This document shows, piece after piece, positions 42,092 through 51,515 of a stretch of 64,000 nucleotides of DNA. The notes beneath the pieces are model-generated. The model searched no databases and was not told the origin of the DNA. It saw only the letters and a program-made list of their open reading frames with translations. This DNA is from Planctomycetota bacterium (GTDB lineage Bacteria > Planctomycetota > UBA1135 > UBA2386). Both the position numbers and the translations under genes were made by a program. Within the stretch, counting starts at the first letter, position 1, and every line of letters starts with the position of its first letter. The stretch covers positions 1 through 64,000 of the forward strand of contig JANQJF010000045.1 in the NCBI GenBank assembly GCA_028281765.1, given 5' to 3'.

Positions 42092-44965
42092 TCAACGATC
42101 GCCGAGAACCATCGCGTGCCACTGCCAGAGTGCGCGGCACTTGGTCGCCATCTCTTCGGGAAGTTCCTTCAGATGTCGCGAGTCGCGGATTTTCGCGAGG
42201 AGCGGATTCGAGTCCCAGTCTCTGAGCTCGGTGAGGACGATCTTCTCGAGTTCCGGGTAAGTCGCCTCCATGCGCACCGCCGCATGGATGGACTCGGACA
42301 TCCACTGGATCGCTTCCCGATAGAGGTCGAGTCGTTCTTCTGGGGTCTCCGGCCCGCCGCGATCTGGCGAAAGGCTCGCGACCTGGAGTGCGCAGCCGGC
42401 GGCCTTCGGCAAGAACATGAGCCCCTTGCCGTGCCGCAAGTCCTCGCGCACCTCGGCGTGGCGATACAGCTCGAGTGCGCGGCGTGGCTCACCGGTGAGC
42501 AGCTCGTACGTCGACGCCAGTGTGCCGCAGATGATCATGTTCTTCGGGTCGATGTCGTGGGCGTGGCGCAGGAGCTCCATGCCTTCCTGGAGTCGGCCCA
42601 TCGTGATCCGAGCCGCCGAGATGCCGAGCAGGATCTCCGGGTCGTCAGGAGACAGTTTCCACGCCTTCTCGAATCGCTCGAACCCTTCGGCGAAGTGCTG
42701 GGTCTGCTGGCAGAGGATGCCTGCTTGCCAGTGCCCGCGCGCGCGTCGGTGAGGCACGGGCTCGAGCTCGATGTAGCGGTCGATCTTCGCCATGCCTTCC
42801 TCGAACTTTCCGAGGTTGACTAGGGCGGTGCCGATGTGGAGGTAGGTCGTCGGGTCGGTCGAGTCGAGCTCGAGTGAGCGCTGCGCCGTGTGGAGCGAGA
42901 CATCGTACTCCTTCAGCAGGCCGAGGAGCCGCGACAGGAGGTTGAGCGTGCGCGCGTCGTCGGGTCGGAGCGCGAGCGCCGAGCGCATCGCGTGCGTCGC
43001 GAGCTGCAGTTCGTCGTTGTGATACGTGCGCTCGAGGAACTCGGACAGGTTGCGATGCATCCAGAAGTCGTCCGGATGCAAGATCGGGCCGAGGCGGAAC
43101 AGGCGGTCCGCGGTGTCGCGGTCGCCGGTCCGTTCGAGGGACTCCGCGAGCGACTCCAGCGCGGGAGCTGTCAGAGCGAGCACGTCCGAGGACTCCGCGA
43201 TCGTGCGCAGGTCCTTGGCGTCGCCGCGCAGGAGGGCTTTCCGAATGCGCACGCGCAGTGTGTCTTCGTCCGCGGCGTTGACCAGCTCACTGACTTCGAT
43301 CAGGCGCGGCTTCGCATCGTCGCCGAGGCGGGCGAGCACGCGGACCCATTCGTCCAGACCGACGACGAGTTCGGGTGCGATGGGGTGGGATCGGATGGCG
43401 TCGGCAGAATTCAGGGGGAGCTCGGCGAACAGTTCGGCGTAGCTGCGCTCGATCCGCTCCCAGTCCGCGGTCAGGCCGAACCCGCGCAGCTTGTCGAGGC
43501 GTTGGACGATCTCGACCTGTTGGCACAGTGCCGCGTGGCGCGTGCGGTCGTCTTCGTCCGTCAGCTCGGACTCGAGGAGCGCGCTCATACCCGCGAGAAC
43601 GTCGTCGGCGCGGTGCCACTCGTTCGCGTCGACGAGGGTCTCGGCCTGCGTGAGCGCCGATGCGACTCGCAGGTCGTGATCGCGATCCTGCGCGTGCACC
43701 GTTTTCGTCATGAAGATCGCGAGGCTCGCGGCGAGGAATACGACGACGGCAACCGTGAGTGCGATCTCGGGGCGTCGCCGGATGCGCCGCAGCCAGCGCG
43801 TCGCTTGCGAGACCGGACGGGCCGTCACGGGCTCTTGTCGTTCCCAGCGTGCGAGGTCGTCCGCCATTCTCCGCACGCTCGCGTAGCGGTCCTGCGGGCG
43901 CACCGCGATCGCGCACTCTACGATGGCGGCGAGGTCGGCGGAGATCTCGCAAAGCTCGGAGCGGGGTGGTCTCGCGTCGCCGGTGCGGATGCGCGACAGC
44001 ACGGCGTCGACCGAGCGCGCTTCGAACGGATGGCGGCACGTGAGAAGCTCGTAGAGCAGGACGCCCGCGCCGTACACGTCCGTCCAGTGACCGACGAGAT
44101 GGCGGTCGTCGAGGAGCTCGGGTGCGACGTACTGGGGTGTGCCGACGAGGTCGCCGGTCACCGTGACGGAGACGTCGTTCTCGAGACGGGCGAGGCCGAA
44201 GTCGAGCAGTCGCGTGCGTCCGGTCCGATCGATCATCACGTTGCTCGGCTTGAGGTCGCGGTGGACCACGCCGTGGGCGTGCGCGAAGTCGAGCGCTTCG
44301 AGGATCTGGCGGACGATCGTGGACGCCGCGCGCGCGTGCGACAGTTCGGGCTGGCCCAGCCGCTGCGCGAGTCGCGACGCGCCGCTCCGGCGCACGTCGG
44401 AGATCACCTCGGCGAGCGAGTCGCCGTCGACCATCTCCATGACGAGCGCGGGAGCACCCGCGTGCTCGATCAGTCCGTGCAGCGTGACGATCCCGGGATG
44501 GTCGAGGCGCGCGATCGCCTCGGCCTCGCGGCTCAGCCGGACCCGTTCGCGCTCCGTCAACGCGGACGTGAACAGCGGCACTTTGATCGCGACGATTTCG
44601 TCGTCGCTGCGCCGTCGCGCGCGGAAGATGCGACCCATGCCGCCGCGACCGAGTTCGGCCTCGATCTCGAACTCGGTCGAGATCTTGCGCGTGTCGGTTC
44701 CGGCGGTGCCGGCCATCAGCGCGATCTGCGCGCGACCGAGCGCGCGGAGCCGATTGGTCAGTGCATCCGCGGCTGCGGCTGCGGCTTCGGCGCCGAGCGA
44801 CTCGGTCGCGGATCTCTTCGCGCGTCCGACAAAGTCGGCGATGTCCCGCGTGTCGCCGTTCTGCGCATCGCTCGCGCTGAACTCGATGACACGGTCTTCG
44901 ATCCAGGTTTCGATCGGGGACGGCCGACTCGTCGTTCTTCCCTCGCTGGCGGTGTCTTCGTGCAC
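42092..44965 (-). CDS. transmembrane Ser/Thr protein kinase with C-terminal TPR repeats
   Basis: A 957-residue protein. The kinase domain (about 99-375) has G-loop LGRGGMG, Lys128, HRDLKPSN (Asp237), DFG (Asp255) and APELL, so it appears active. A single membrane helix (about 401-419, ALTVAVVVFLAASLAIF) separates it from an exported part of about 530 residues. That part ends in TPR-like repeats (about 690-870; GTALVNLGKFEEGMAKIDRYIELEP). Hanks-type kinases with TPRs are frequent in large-genome Planctomycetota and Acidobacteria. GTG 44965 avoids overlap with the GH17 gene; it lies 29 bp after that stop, so read-through from the glucan operon is possible. Confidence 0.9.
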   Translation of the reverse strand: MHEDTASEGRTTSRPSPIETWIEDRVIEFSASDAQNGDTRDIADFVGRAKRSATESLGAEAAAAAADALTNRLRALGRAQIALMAGTAGTDTRKISTEFEIEAELGRGGMGRIFRARRRSDDEIVAIKVPLFTSALTERERVRLSREAEAIARLDHPGIVTLHGLIEHAGAPALVMEMVDGDSLAEVISDVRRSGASRLAQRLGQPELSHARAASTIVRQILEALDFAHAHGVVHRDLKPSNVMIDRTGRTRLLDFGLARLENDVSVTVTGDLVGTPQYVAPELLDDRHLVGHWTDVYGAGVLLYELLTCRHPFEARSVDAVLSRIRTGDARPPRSELCEISADLAAIVECAIAVRPQDRYASVRRMADDLARWERQEPVTARPVSQATRWLRRIRRRPEIALTVAVVVFLAASLAIFMTKTVHAQDRDHDLRVASALTQAETLVDANEWHRADDVLAGMSALLESELTDEDDRTRHAALCQQVEIVQRLDKLRGFGLTADWERIERSYAELFAELPLNSADAIRSHPIAPELVVGLDEWVRVLARLGDDAKPRLIEVSELVNAADEDTLRVRIRKALLRGDAKDLRTIAESSDVLALTAPALESLAESLERTGDRDTADRLFRLGPILHPDDFWMHRNLSEFLERTYHNDELQLATHAMRSALALRPDDARTLNLLSRLLGLLKEYDVSLHTAQRSLELDSTDPTTYLHIGTALVNLGKFEEGMAKIDRYIELEPVPHRRARGHWQAGILCQQTQHFAEGFERFEKAWKLSPDDPEILLGISAARITMGRLQEGMELLRHAHDIDPKNMIICGTLASTYELLTGEPRRALELYRHAEVREDLRHGKGLMFLPKAAGCALQVASLSPDRGGPETPEERLDLYREAIQWMSESIHAAVRMEATYPELEKIVLTELRDWDSNPLLAKIRDSRHLKELPEEMATKCRALWQWHAMVLGDR

Positions 44966-44994
44966 ACGCTCCAGTGTAGCGGGAGCGATGCGCG

Positions 44995-46518
44995 CTAGGG
45001 TGACTCGAAGCGCATCCCGTCGACGAGCAGCTCGCCGTCGACGAACGCGCCCTGTTTGTCCGCCGGGTTCCACAGCCCGAGCACCGTGAGTCGCGACACG
45101 TCGAGGCCTGCGAATTCGGTCAACGGGACGACGCATTGCGTCCAGCCCGATGCGTCGACGGGCTTCGCGAATCGCGTGAGCTGGACCGACTTCGAGCGGG
45201 CCTCCGGCCCTTCGAACTTGAGTTCGAGCCGCGCCATATCGGTCGGCGCGCGAAGACGAATGTGGAAGGCGCTCTTCTTACTCGCGTCGTACTCGCCGAG
45301 CAGGAAGTAGACGCCGGCCCAGCTCTCACCGGTGAGCATCAGGCGCAGCGCCGTGTCCTTCTTGTCGGAGTCGAGCGGCACGGTCCCCGACTCGTGGACG
45401 CCTGGCCCGAGCGGATTGATACTCGCGCCGTCGAGTTCCTCGACGAACGTCGGGTCGAGTGCAGACGTCAACTCGGGACCGGAGGTCTCGATCTTGTCGG
45501 GATACGTGGGGGAGGTCGGCTCGTCGGTGACGAGCTCGGGGAACGTCTCGTGCATCGCGAGCTTGGCCTTGCGATGCACGTCGAACAGACCCCAGTAGCC
45601 TTCGGTGCTGGTGCCCTTCCACGGTTCGTCGAACGCCTCGAACCAGAACACCGTGACGCCGGCCTTCTCGGCCCAGGCGTTGAGCTCCTCGAAGTAGCGC
45701 TTCTGCTTGGTCTCGTCGCCGGCGCGCGGGACGTGCAGATTGCCCTCGGTGTAGCTGGCCCACCCGGCTTCTCCGATCACGAGCGCTTTGTCCGGGTGCG
45801 CCTTCCGCACGCCTTCGAAGTTCTCGATCGTGTAGGACAGGCCCTGGTCGATGTCGCGACGCTCCCAGATCGGGTAGCTGTGCAGCGTGATGAAGTCGAC
45901 TTCCTTCGCGAGGTCGGCGCCGAAGTCGCGCCACCAGACGTAGTTGTCCGCGACGGTGACCGGCTGGGTCACGCCTGCTTTGACCTGGCGGACGTAGCGG
46001 ATCACGGCGGCTTCCTTCACGGGGTGCTGCGTCCACTCGATCAGGATCTCGTTGCCGACGTTGACCGCGACGACGATGTCGGCGTACTCGCGGGCCATGC
46101 GGATGCCTTCCTGGATCTGCGCCGCGTTGTTCTTCTCGCCGCCCGGCTCGCGCTCGAGCCAGATGCCGAGCATGACGTCGAGGTCGAGCTTCTCCTCGCG
46201 GATGACTTCGAGGGCGTCGATCGAGTGCTGGTCCGCCGAGTAGAGCCGGATCAGCGACCAGTGCCGCGCGAGGATGCGGAGATCCTCGGTGATCTGCTCA
46301 CGCGAGGGCAGCGTGCCGGTCGGACTGTGGCCGATGCGGTAGCCGGAGTAGGAGACCGCCTTGCCGTGCCACGCCTGGCGGGAGAGATCCGCCGGTTCGC
46401 GGGGTGCGGTTTGCGCGGGCGCGCCTGATACGGCGGCTTGGCCTGACTGGCACGACGCCGGTAGCCCGCCTAGAGCGACCAGGAGAAGCGCGGCGATGGA
46501 AAGACGTCTCGAGACCAT
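44995..46518 (-). CDS. GH17-type exo-beta-1,3-glucanase-like lipoprotein with C-terminal sandwich domain
   Basis: A 507-residue lipoprotein (signal AALLLVALGGLPASC). The barrel starts GKAVSYSGYRIGHSPTGTL, a typical opening of bacterial GH17 enzymes. It carries NVGNEIL (acid/base Glu about 157), TLHSYPIW and VIGEAGW (nucleophile Glu about 250), and ends WFEAFDEPWKG with GYWGLFD. The C-terminal about 130 residues form a carbohydrate-binding-like sandwich (YFLLGEYDASKKSAFHIRL). GH17 acts on beta-1,3-glucan. The gene follows the symporter by 17 bp in the operon with the phosphorylase and ROK regulator. ATG 46518 is chosen at the lipoprotein signal. Confidence 0.87.
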   Translation of the reverse strand: MVSRRLSIAALLLVALGGLPASCQSGQAAVSGAPAQTAPREPADLSRQAWHGKAVSYSGYRIGHSPTGTLPSREQITEDLRILARHWSLIRLYSADQHSIDALEVIREEKLDLDVMLGIWLEREPGGEKNNAAQIQEGIRMAREYADIVVAVNVGNEILIEWTQHPVKEAAVIRYVRQVKAGVTQPVTVADNYVWWRDFGADLAKEVDFITLHSYPIWERRDIDQGLSYTIENFEGVRKAHPDKALVIGEAGWASYTEGNLHVPRAGDETKQKRYFEELNAWAEKAGVTVFWFEAFDEPWKGTSTEGYWGLFDVHRKAKLAMHETFPELVTDEPTSPTYPDKIETSGPELTSALDPTFVEELDGASINPLGPGVHESGTVPLDSDKKDTALRLMLTGESWAGVYFLLGEYDASKKSAFHIRLRAPTDMARLELKFEGPEARSKSVQLTRFAKPVDASGWTQCVVPLTEFAGLDVSRLTVLGLWNPADKQGAFVDGELLVDGMRFESP

Positions 46519-46535
46519 GGATCTTGATGGCAGGA

Positions 46536-47948
46536 TTACGCGGCCGCCTTTTTGCGCTCGGCCAATTGGCGTCGGACTTCGTCTGCGCGTTCTTCGGAGA
46601 TGTCGTAGTTCCACATCACGTAGATCGCGAGCAGCACTCCCAGAATCGGCAGGAACGTGTACGCAGTTCGGAGTCCGAAGAGCGCCGACTCCGTCGCTGC
46701 GTTGGCGTCAAAGTCGACCATGGTCATGATTAGCCCGGCGAGTAGCCCGGCGAACGCCTGCCCAAACTTGACCATCCACCAGTAGACCGCGCCGAGGATA
46801 CCCTCGCGGCGCTTGCCGGAGTTGAGCTCGTCGACGTCGCATACGTCGGCGGTCATGGACATCATCAGGGTGAACAGTCCGCCGATCCCGAAGGAGTGAA
46901 ACGGGAGGGCGTAGAGGAAGAGGTACGGCTTGCCTGGCACGAAGAGGAACCAAAACAGCACGTAGCCGATGATCGAGATCGCCTGGGAGATCAGGAACGT
47001 CTTCTTCTTGCCGATCCGCTTGGCCATGCTCGCGACCAAGGGGATCACGAGAAACGTCGTGGCCAGCGCGCCGCCGGATCCGTGCAAGGCCGGCCAGATG
47101 CCCGCCGCGCTTTGATCACCGTTGAACAAGTAGTGGACGATGATGAAGAAGGTGAACGCCGCGATGACGTTGAACGAGTTGAAGACCAAAAACGTTGCGA
47201 TCGCGAGCTTGCGGAACTGCGGGATCGAGAACGCTTCTACGGTCGATCGAGCGATGTCGCCAATGCTCCTCGCGACCGAACCGAGATCGATTGGCTGGAA
47301 GTCGGTCCGATCTAGTGTCGACTTGCTCGGGATGAAGATCGCCGGCGTGATCGCGAGGAGCGCACACGGGACCGCGACCCAGATCGACAGCTGTCGAACG
47401 CCGGTGTCTCCGTTGGGGAACCAGTCGGGGTCGTAGAGGATCACCCAGAACCACGGAGCGATGACCCAAGCCCACTGCCCCACGAACTGCGCGACCGCCA
47501 TGATGCTCGTGCGCTCGTGGAAGTCCTCGCTCATCTCGTAGCCCATGGCCACGTAGGGCACACTGAAGATCGTCAGCCCCAGGTAGAACAGCAACGACCA
47601 ACCCATGAAGTAGACGAAGTTGTAGTTGAGGCTGTTTTCACGATGGAGTTGCCACATGGCGACGTAGGTGACGCCGAGGATCAAGCCGCCGATGAGCACG
47701 TAATGCCTTCGGCGACCCCATCGAGATCGGGTGTTGTCCGAGACGAACCCCATGATCGGGTCCGTGATCGCGTCGAACAGTCGCGGGGCGAAGAAGATCA
47801 ATCCCCAGGCCCAAGGCGAGAAGCCGAGGTCCTGCACGAGCACCACGAGGAACACGCCCATCGCGGCGGGGAACATTTGGTTCGCGAGCATCCCGCATCC
47901 GAACGCGAGCTTTTGTCCGAACGGGACCTTCGATTGGGACGGCGTCAT
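46536..47948 (-). CDS. GPH-family sugar:cation symporter (MFS)
   Basis: A 470-residue protein with 12 predicted membrane helices. The motif FFAPRLFDAITDPIMGFVSDNTRSRWGRRRHYVL is the diagnostic loop 2-3 signature of glycoside-pentoside-hexuronide symporters (MelB group). The later segment DVDELNSGKRREGILGAVYWWMVKFGQA is also family-typical. It probably imports glucan oligosaccharides or disaccharides released by GH16/GH17 for the phosphorylase. It lies 61 bp after the phosphorylase stop and 17 bp before GH17. Confidence 0.9.
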   Translation of the reverse strand: MTPSQSKVPFGQKLAFGCGMLANQMFPAAMGVFLVVLVQDLGFSPWAWGLIFFAPRLFDAITDPIMGFVSDNTRSRWGRRRHYVLIGGLILGVTYVAMWQLHRENSLNYNFVYFMGWSLLFYLGLTIFSVPYVAMGYEMSEDFHERTSIMAVAQFVGQWAWVIAPWFWVILYDPDWFPNGDTGVRQLSIWVAVPCALLAITPAIFIPSKSTLDRTDFQPIDLGSVARSIGDIARSTVEAFSIPQFRKLAIATFLVFNSFNVIAAFTFFIIVHYLFNGDQSAAGIWPALHGSGGALATTFLVIPLVASMAKRIGKKKTFLISQAISIIGYVLFWFLFVPGKPYLFLYALPFHSFGIGGLFTLMMSMTADVCDVDELNSGKRREGILGAVYWWMVKFGQAFAGLLAGLIMTMVDFDANAATESALFGLRTAYTFLPILGVLLAIYVMWNYDISEERADEVRRQLAERKKAAA

Positions 47949-48009
47949 GGGCGCGCGTGGTGGGAGTTCTGTGTGTGTGTGTTCGCGCGTCGAGAGAGTG
48001 CGCGCGGCG

Positions 48010-51000
48010 TCAGCCGAGATCCGTCTCCGGCACGTCGACGACGATCCTCGCGATTCGTCCTTCGCGGCGGAACAGCGAGGCGCTCAGCGTCGGACCGAGT
48101 CGGTTGCCTTCGAGAGCGGTCTCTTCGTTCGAGTTGTGGGTCACGAGCACGCGGGCCGCGTCGGCCAGTCGGTAGACGACCGGCACGCCGCAGAACAGGA
48201 AGGCGAGAGAACCCGCCGGCAGTTGCTCGGTTCGCTCTTGCGTGCCGTCGGACCAGCGCCACGACGCCGACGCCGACCAGAACTCGTCACGCCCGAGCAG
48301 GCTCGGTTCGAAGCGAACGTCGCCCTTCGAGACTCGCACACCGAGCTGCAAGAAACGCGTGATCACGTCTTCCTTGACCTGGCCCGTGAGCCCCGGCTGC
48401 TGCGCGCCGGCGAAGCCGGGCGTGTGCGAGTAGGGATCGATCGGGAACGCGCCGTAGCGATCGGGAGCGTCGTGCATCCCGAGGCCGTCGCGGATATCGA
48501 GGAAGCGTTCGCGCAGTTCGCGCGACACGGCGGTCGGCGCGCCTTCGTCGAGGGCCCGGGCGGCGGTCTCACCGACGCCGAGCAGCAGCTTCGACACCAT
48601 GTGCCAGTAGATGCAGCCGAGCCCTTCGTACTTGTACATCCCGCCGGAGCGGCCGGTGAACTCGCGATGAGAGAACACCGACTCGTATACCTCGCCGATC
48701 CGACGGATGTCGTCCGCGCCGACCGCCGCGTTCTCGAGCGCGGCGCGGAGGATCTTCGCGTTGTGGAACGACGAGTGGAAGTGCACGTGTCCGTCGACGT
48801 CCTGCTCGACGAAGTCCGTGCGGCCGGACGCGATCTCGCCCTGGATCCACGCGTCGGTCGCGACGACCGACGCCGGGATCAGGTTCTTGTCGAGACCCGA
48901 CGGTAGGTTGCGATCCGGATAGAGGATGTAGCTGTTCTGGTCTTCGCGGTAGAGCGCACTGCCGCGGAGCGCCTTCAGGAGCGTGAGAGCCTCATCCGGC
49001 GACAGCGCGCCAGATGCGAGCACGGCGACCTGACCCTCGAGCATCTCCGACAGCGGATCGACCGCGTAGCCGTCCGCGTCGAAGCGCACGAGGTTGTAGG
49101 AGTGGAACAGGCCGTCGTCGCGGCGTCCGCTCGCGATGCTCGCGTCGAGGAAGCCGAGCGCCCGCTGCGCGAACTCTCGCAGGTCGTCGCGGCGCAGCGG
49201 AGACTTGTCGCCGGTGAGGCCGCGGTAGATCTTGACGCGGTAGCCGTCGTTGACGGCGCCCATCGCGTCGACGAAAGACTTGCGAGCGGCATCGTCACAC
49301 GTGCCCGCGGCGATGTCGGCGTGGTCACGCAAGACGCGATCGATCTCGACGAAGTAGCTCGCGGCTTCACTCGAAACCGCGAACTCCGCCGCCTCGGTTT
49401 CACCGAGCAGCTCAAATAGCGTCTGCACGTAAGGGCGCAGGTAGGCGAGCGTGACCATCGACAGGCCGAAGCCGACGAGCGCGTTGTTCGCGTCGTTCCA
49501 CTCGGGCCGCTGGGCGTTCAGCCAGATGCCGCCACCAGGCACGAGGTTCGACAGCTTGTTGAGCGCGGTGAGGAGCAGCTTCTCGAGCAGGTTGACATGG
49601 TGGATCGAGCCGTCGGCCAGAGCGACGAGCTTGCCGTCGGCGCCGACGGCGCCCACGCGATCGGCGACGGCGCCCGCGACGCCTTCGTCGAAGTCGACCG
49701 TGTTGCGCGGGTCCTGGAGGATGTCGCGATACGACCGGATTCGGTACGGGACGTCGGCGTACGCGAACACCTCGCGCGAGAACCACTGCGCCAACAGACC
49801 CGGATGGTGCGATCGCGAGAGCTGGATCAGCCGCAGCAGGTAGACGATCTGGTGGTCGCCCCAGTAGCCGATGTTGGCCCAGGGCATGTCCGGTTCGGGG
49901 ACTTCCCAGTCGATCCCGTCGCGCGAGATGCGGTACGGGTTGTGGCCGTCGGGAGTCGACGCGTTGACGAACTTCGTGATGAAGCTCTCGACGTAGCCCG
50001 GGAACGAGTGCGCGAGCGCCTCCCAGTTCTGGAAGATGTCGCGCCAGTTGCCCTGGTAGAACAGACGCTCCGAGCCGTCTTCGTTCTCGAGCTCGATCGA
50101 GAAGTGGTTCCACGGACGACTGGGATCTCCGTGCCGGCGGCTGAACGTCAGCGGGAGGTATTCGTGGACGAGCCGGACGAAGTCCGCGTCGCCGCTCTGC
50201 TCCGCGCACTCCAACGCGGCGTCTCGCGTGAGCGGCCCCTGGATCGATTTGAGTGCGGTCTCGACCTTGGCGCGCATCGGCCCGTTCCAGGCACCGACGA
50301 AGTCGAGCAGGTCTTCGCGCGGGAAGTCGTAGCCGTGCGGGAAGACGCCGCCGCGCATGATGTTGAACAGCGCGTTCGCGAAGTGGCGACCCGTGACCCG
50401 GTGGTCCGCCGACGACTGGAATCCGTCGGCCCAGCCCGCGAGTCGTTCGAGTCGCTGCGTGCCGGCGGCGACATCGCGTTCGATCTCTTGCGCCGACGTG
50501 CCGTTGCGAACCTCGTGCAGGAGTTGCGCGACTTCCGTCGGTCCCTGTTCGACGTCCGCGACGACGTACCAGGTGCGTGCCTCACCGACGGCCAGCTTGA
50601 CGTCGGCGTGTACGAAGAACGCACCGCGCTTGCCGCGCGAGAAGCGCTCCGGCTTCACCTCGCCGCCGAAACGGAACGTGGCGAGCTGGTCTTCGGAGAC
50701 CAGGACGCGCGCGTCGGTCAGTCCGATGCTCCAGACAACCGTGCTACGCAGCGCTTCGCACGGCTCCGCGCGGTCGCTCGGGATCGAACTCAGGCTGAAG
50801 AGCGCGGCGCTGATCCCGGCCACGGCTTGGGCTTGCTTGTAGCCGTCGACGAGCGTGCTGAACTCGGCTTGGATGTTGCGGTCGACGTCCGCCGGCATCA
50901 GGTTGCGGAGGCCGTCGAGGACCTGGATCTCGACTTCGCCCTTGCCGGCCTCGCGCAGCTGCGCGCGGCGCACGAACCCGTAGCGGTTCCCCGTCGTCCA

Positions 51001-51495
51001 GGAGTAGGAGAACGCGACGCCGAGATCGCGGTTGATCTCTTCGAAGACGAGCTTGTTGCCCGACACGTTCTTGTAGAGGTTGCGTTCGATGTCGTAGACG
51101 CGCGGACCGCGATCGAACGGCTGCCAGAGCGATGTGCGGCCATCGCGCGTCACGAGCAGCTCGGTGCGCGGACCGGTCGTCGTGGCCGAGTCGTGGATCT
51201 TGTCGTCGGTCGCGTAGGGGAACAGGGCGTTCTCCGGCGCGCGGCGACCACACGTCAGGCCGCCGGTGCTCGACACGAACAGCCAGTGGTCATGGCCGCT
51301 GAGAACGGACATGAAGAACGGCGGCATCGCGTCGAAGTCGTGGATGCGATAGAAGCGCTCCCCGTCGATGTCGACGGGGTCACCGCCACCCGTCGGACCG
51401 GGCTGGCGCAGGACCGAGTCACCGAAGTGGATGACGTGGTCGGTGCGCCGGGCCTGCTGCGTCGGGTCCGGGGACAGGAGAGATCGTGGATTCAT
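48010..51495 (-). CDS. large GH94-clan beta-glucan phosphorylase (GH149/GH161-like)
   Basis: A 1161-residue cytosolic protein, much longer than ordinary cellobiose phosphorylases (about 800). N-terminal supersandwich region: FMSVLSGHDHWLFVSSTGGLTCGR and APENALFPYATDDKIHDS. Helical catalytic region: RHFANALFNIMRGG, NWRDIFQNWEALAHSFPGY, the WLNAQRPEWNDANNALVG motif with candidate catalytic Asp (EWND), and the C-terminal SGGMYKYEGLGCIYWHMVSKL. Length and motifs suit the beta-1,3-oligoglucan/beta-1,3-glucan phosphorylases of GH149 or GH161. These release glucose 1-phosphate. ATG 51495 lies 20 bp after the ROK stop, so it is the second gene of the operon. Assignment between the GH94-related families is inferred. 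Confidence 0.85.
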   Translation of the reverse strand: MNPRSLLSPDPTQQARRTDHVIHFGDSVLRQPGPTGGGDPVDIDGERFYRIHDFDAMPPFFMSVLSGHDHWLFVSSTGGLTCGRRAPENALFPYATDDKIHDSATTTGPRTELLVTRDGRTSLWQPFDRGPRVYDIERNLYKNVSGNKLVFEEINRDLGVAFSYSWTTGNRYGFVRRAQLREAGKGEVEIQVLDGLRNLMPADVDRNIQAEFSTLVDGYKQAQAVAGISAALFSLSSIPSDRAEPCEALRSTVVWSIGLTDARVLVSEDQLATFRFGGEVKPERFSRGKRGAFFVHADVKLAVGEARTWYVVADVEQGPTEVAQLLHEVRNGTSAQEIERDVAAGTQRLERLAGWADGFQSSADHRVTGRHFANALFNIMRGGVFPHGYDFPREDLLDFVGAWNGPMRAKVETALKSIQGPLTRDAALECAEQSGDADFVRLVHEYLPLTFSRRHGDPSRPWNHFSIELENEDGSERLFYQGNWRDIFQNWEALAHSFPGYVESFITKFVNASTPDGHNPYRISRDGIDWEVPEPDMPWANIGYWGDHQIVYLLRLIQLSRSHHPGLLAQWFSREVFAYADVPYRIRSYRDILQDPRNTVDFDEGVAGAVADRVGAVGADGKLVALADGSIHHVNLLEKLLLTALNKLSNLVPGGGIWLNAQRPEWNDANNALVGFGLSMVTLAYLRPYVQTLFELLGETEAAEFAVSSEAASYFVEIDRVLRDHADIAAGTCDDAARKSFVDAMGAVNDGYRVKIYRGLTGDKSPLRRDDLREFAQRALGFLDASIASGRRDDGLFHSYNLVRFDADGYAVDPLSEMLEGQVAVLASGALSPDEALTLLKALRGSALYREDQNSYILYPDRNLPSGLDKNLIPASVVATDAWIQGEIASGRTDFVEQDVDGHVHFHSSFHNAKILRAALENAAVGADDIRRIGEVYESVFSHREFTGRSGGMYKYEGLGCIYWHMVSKLLLGVGETAARALDEGAPTAVSRELRERFLDIRDGLGMHDAPDRYGAFPIDPYSHTPGFAGAQQPGLTGQVKEDVITRFLQLGVRVSKGDVRFEPSLLGRDEFWSASASWRWSDGTQERTEQLPAGSLAFLFCGVPVVYRLADAARVLVTHNSNEETALEGNRLGPTLSASLFRREGRIARIVVDVPETDLG

Positions 51496-51515
51496 GGGGC
51501 GCGCAGGTGCGAGTC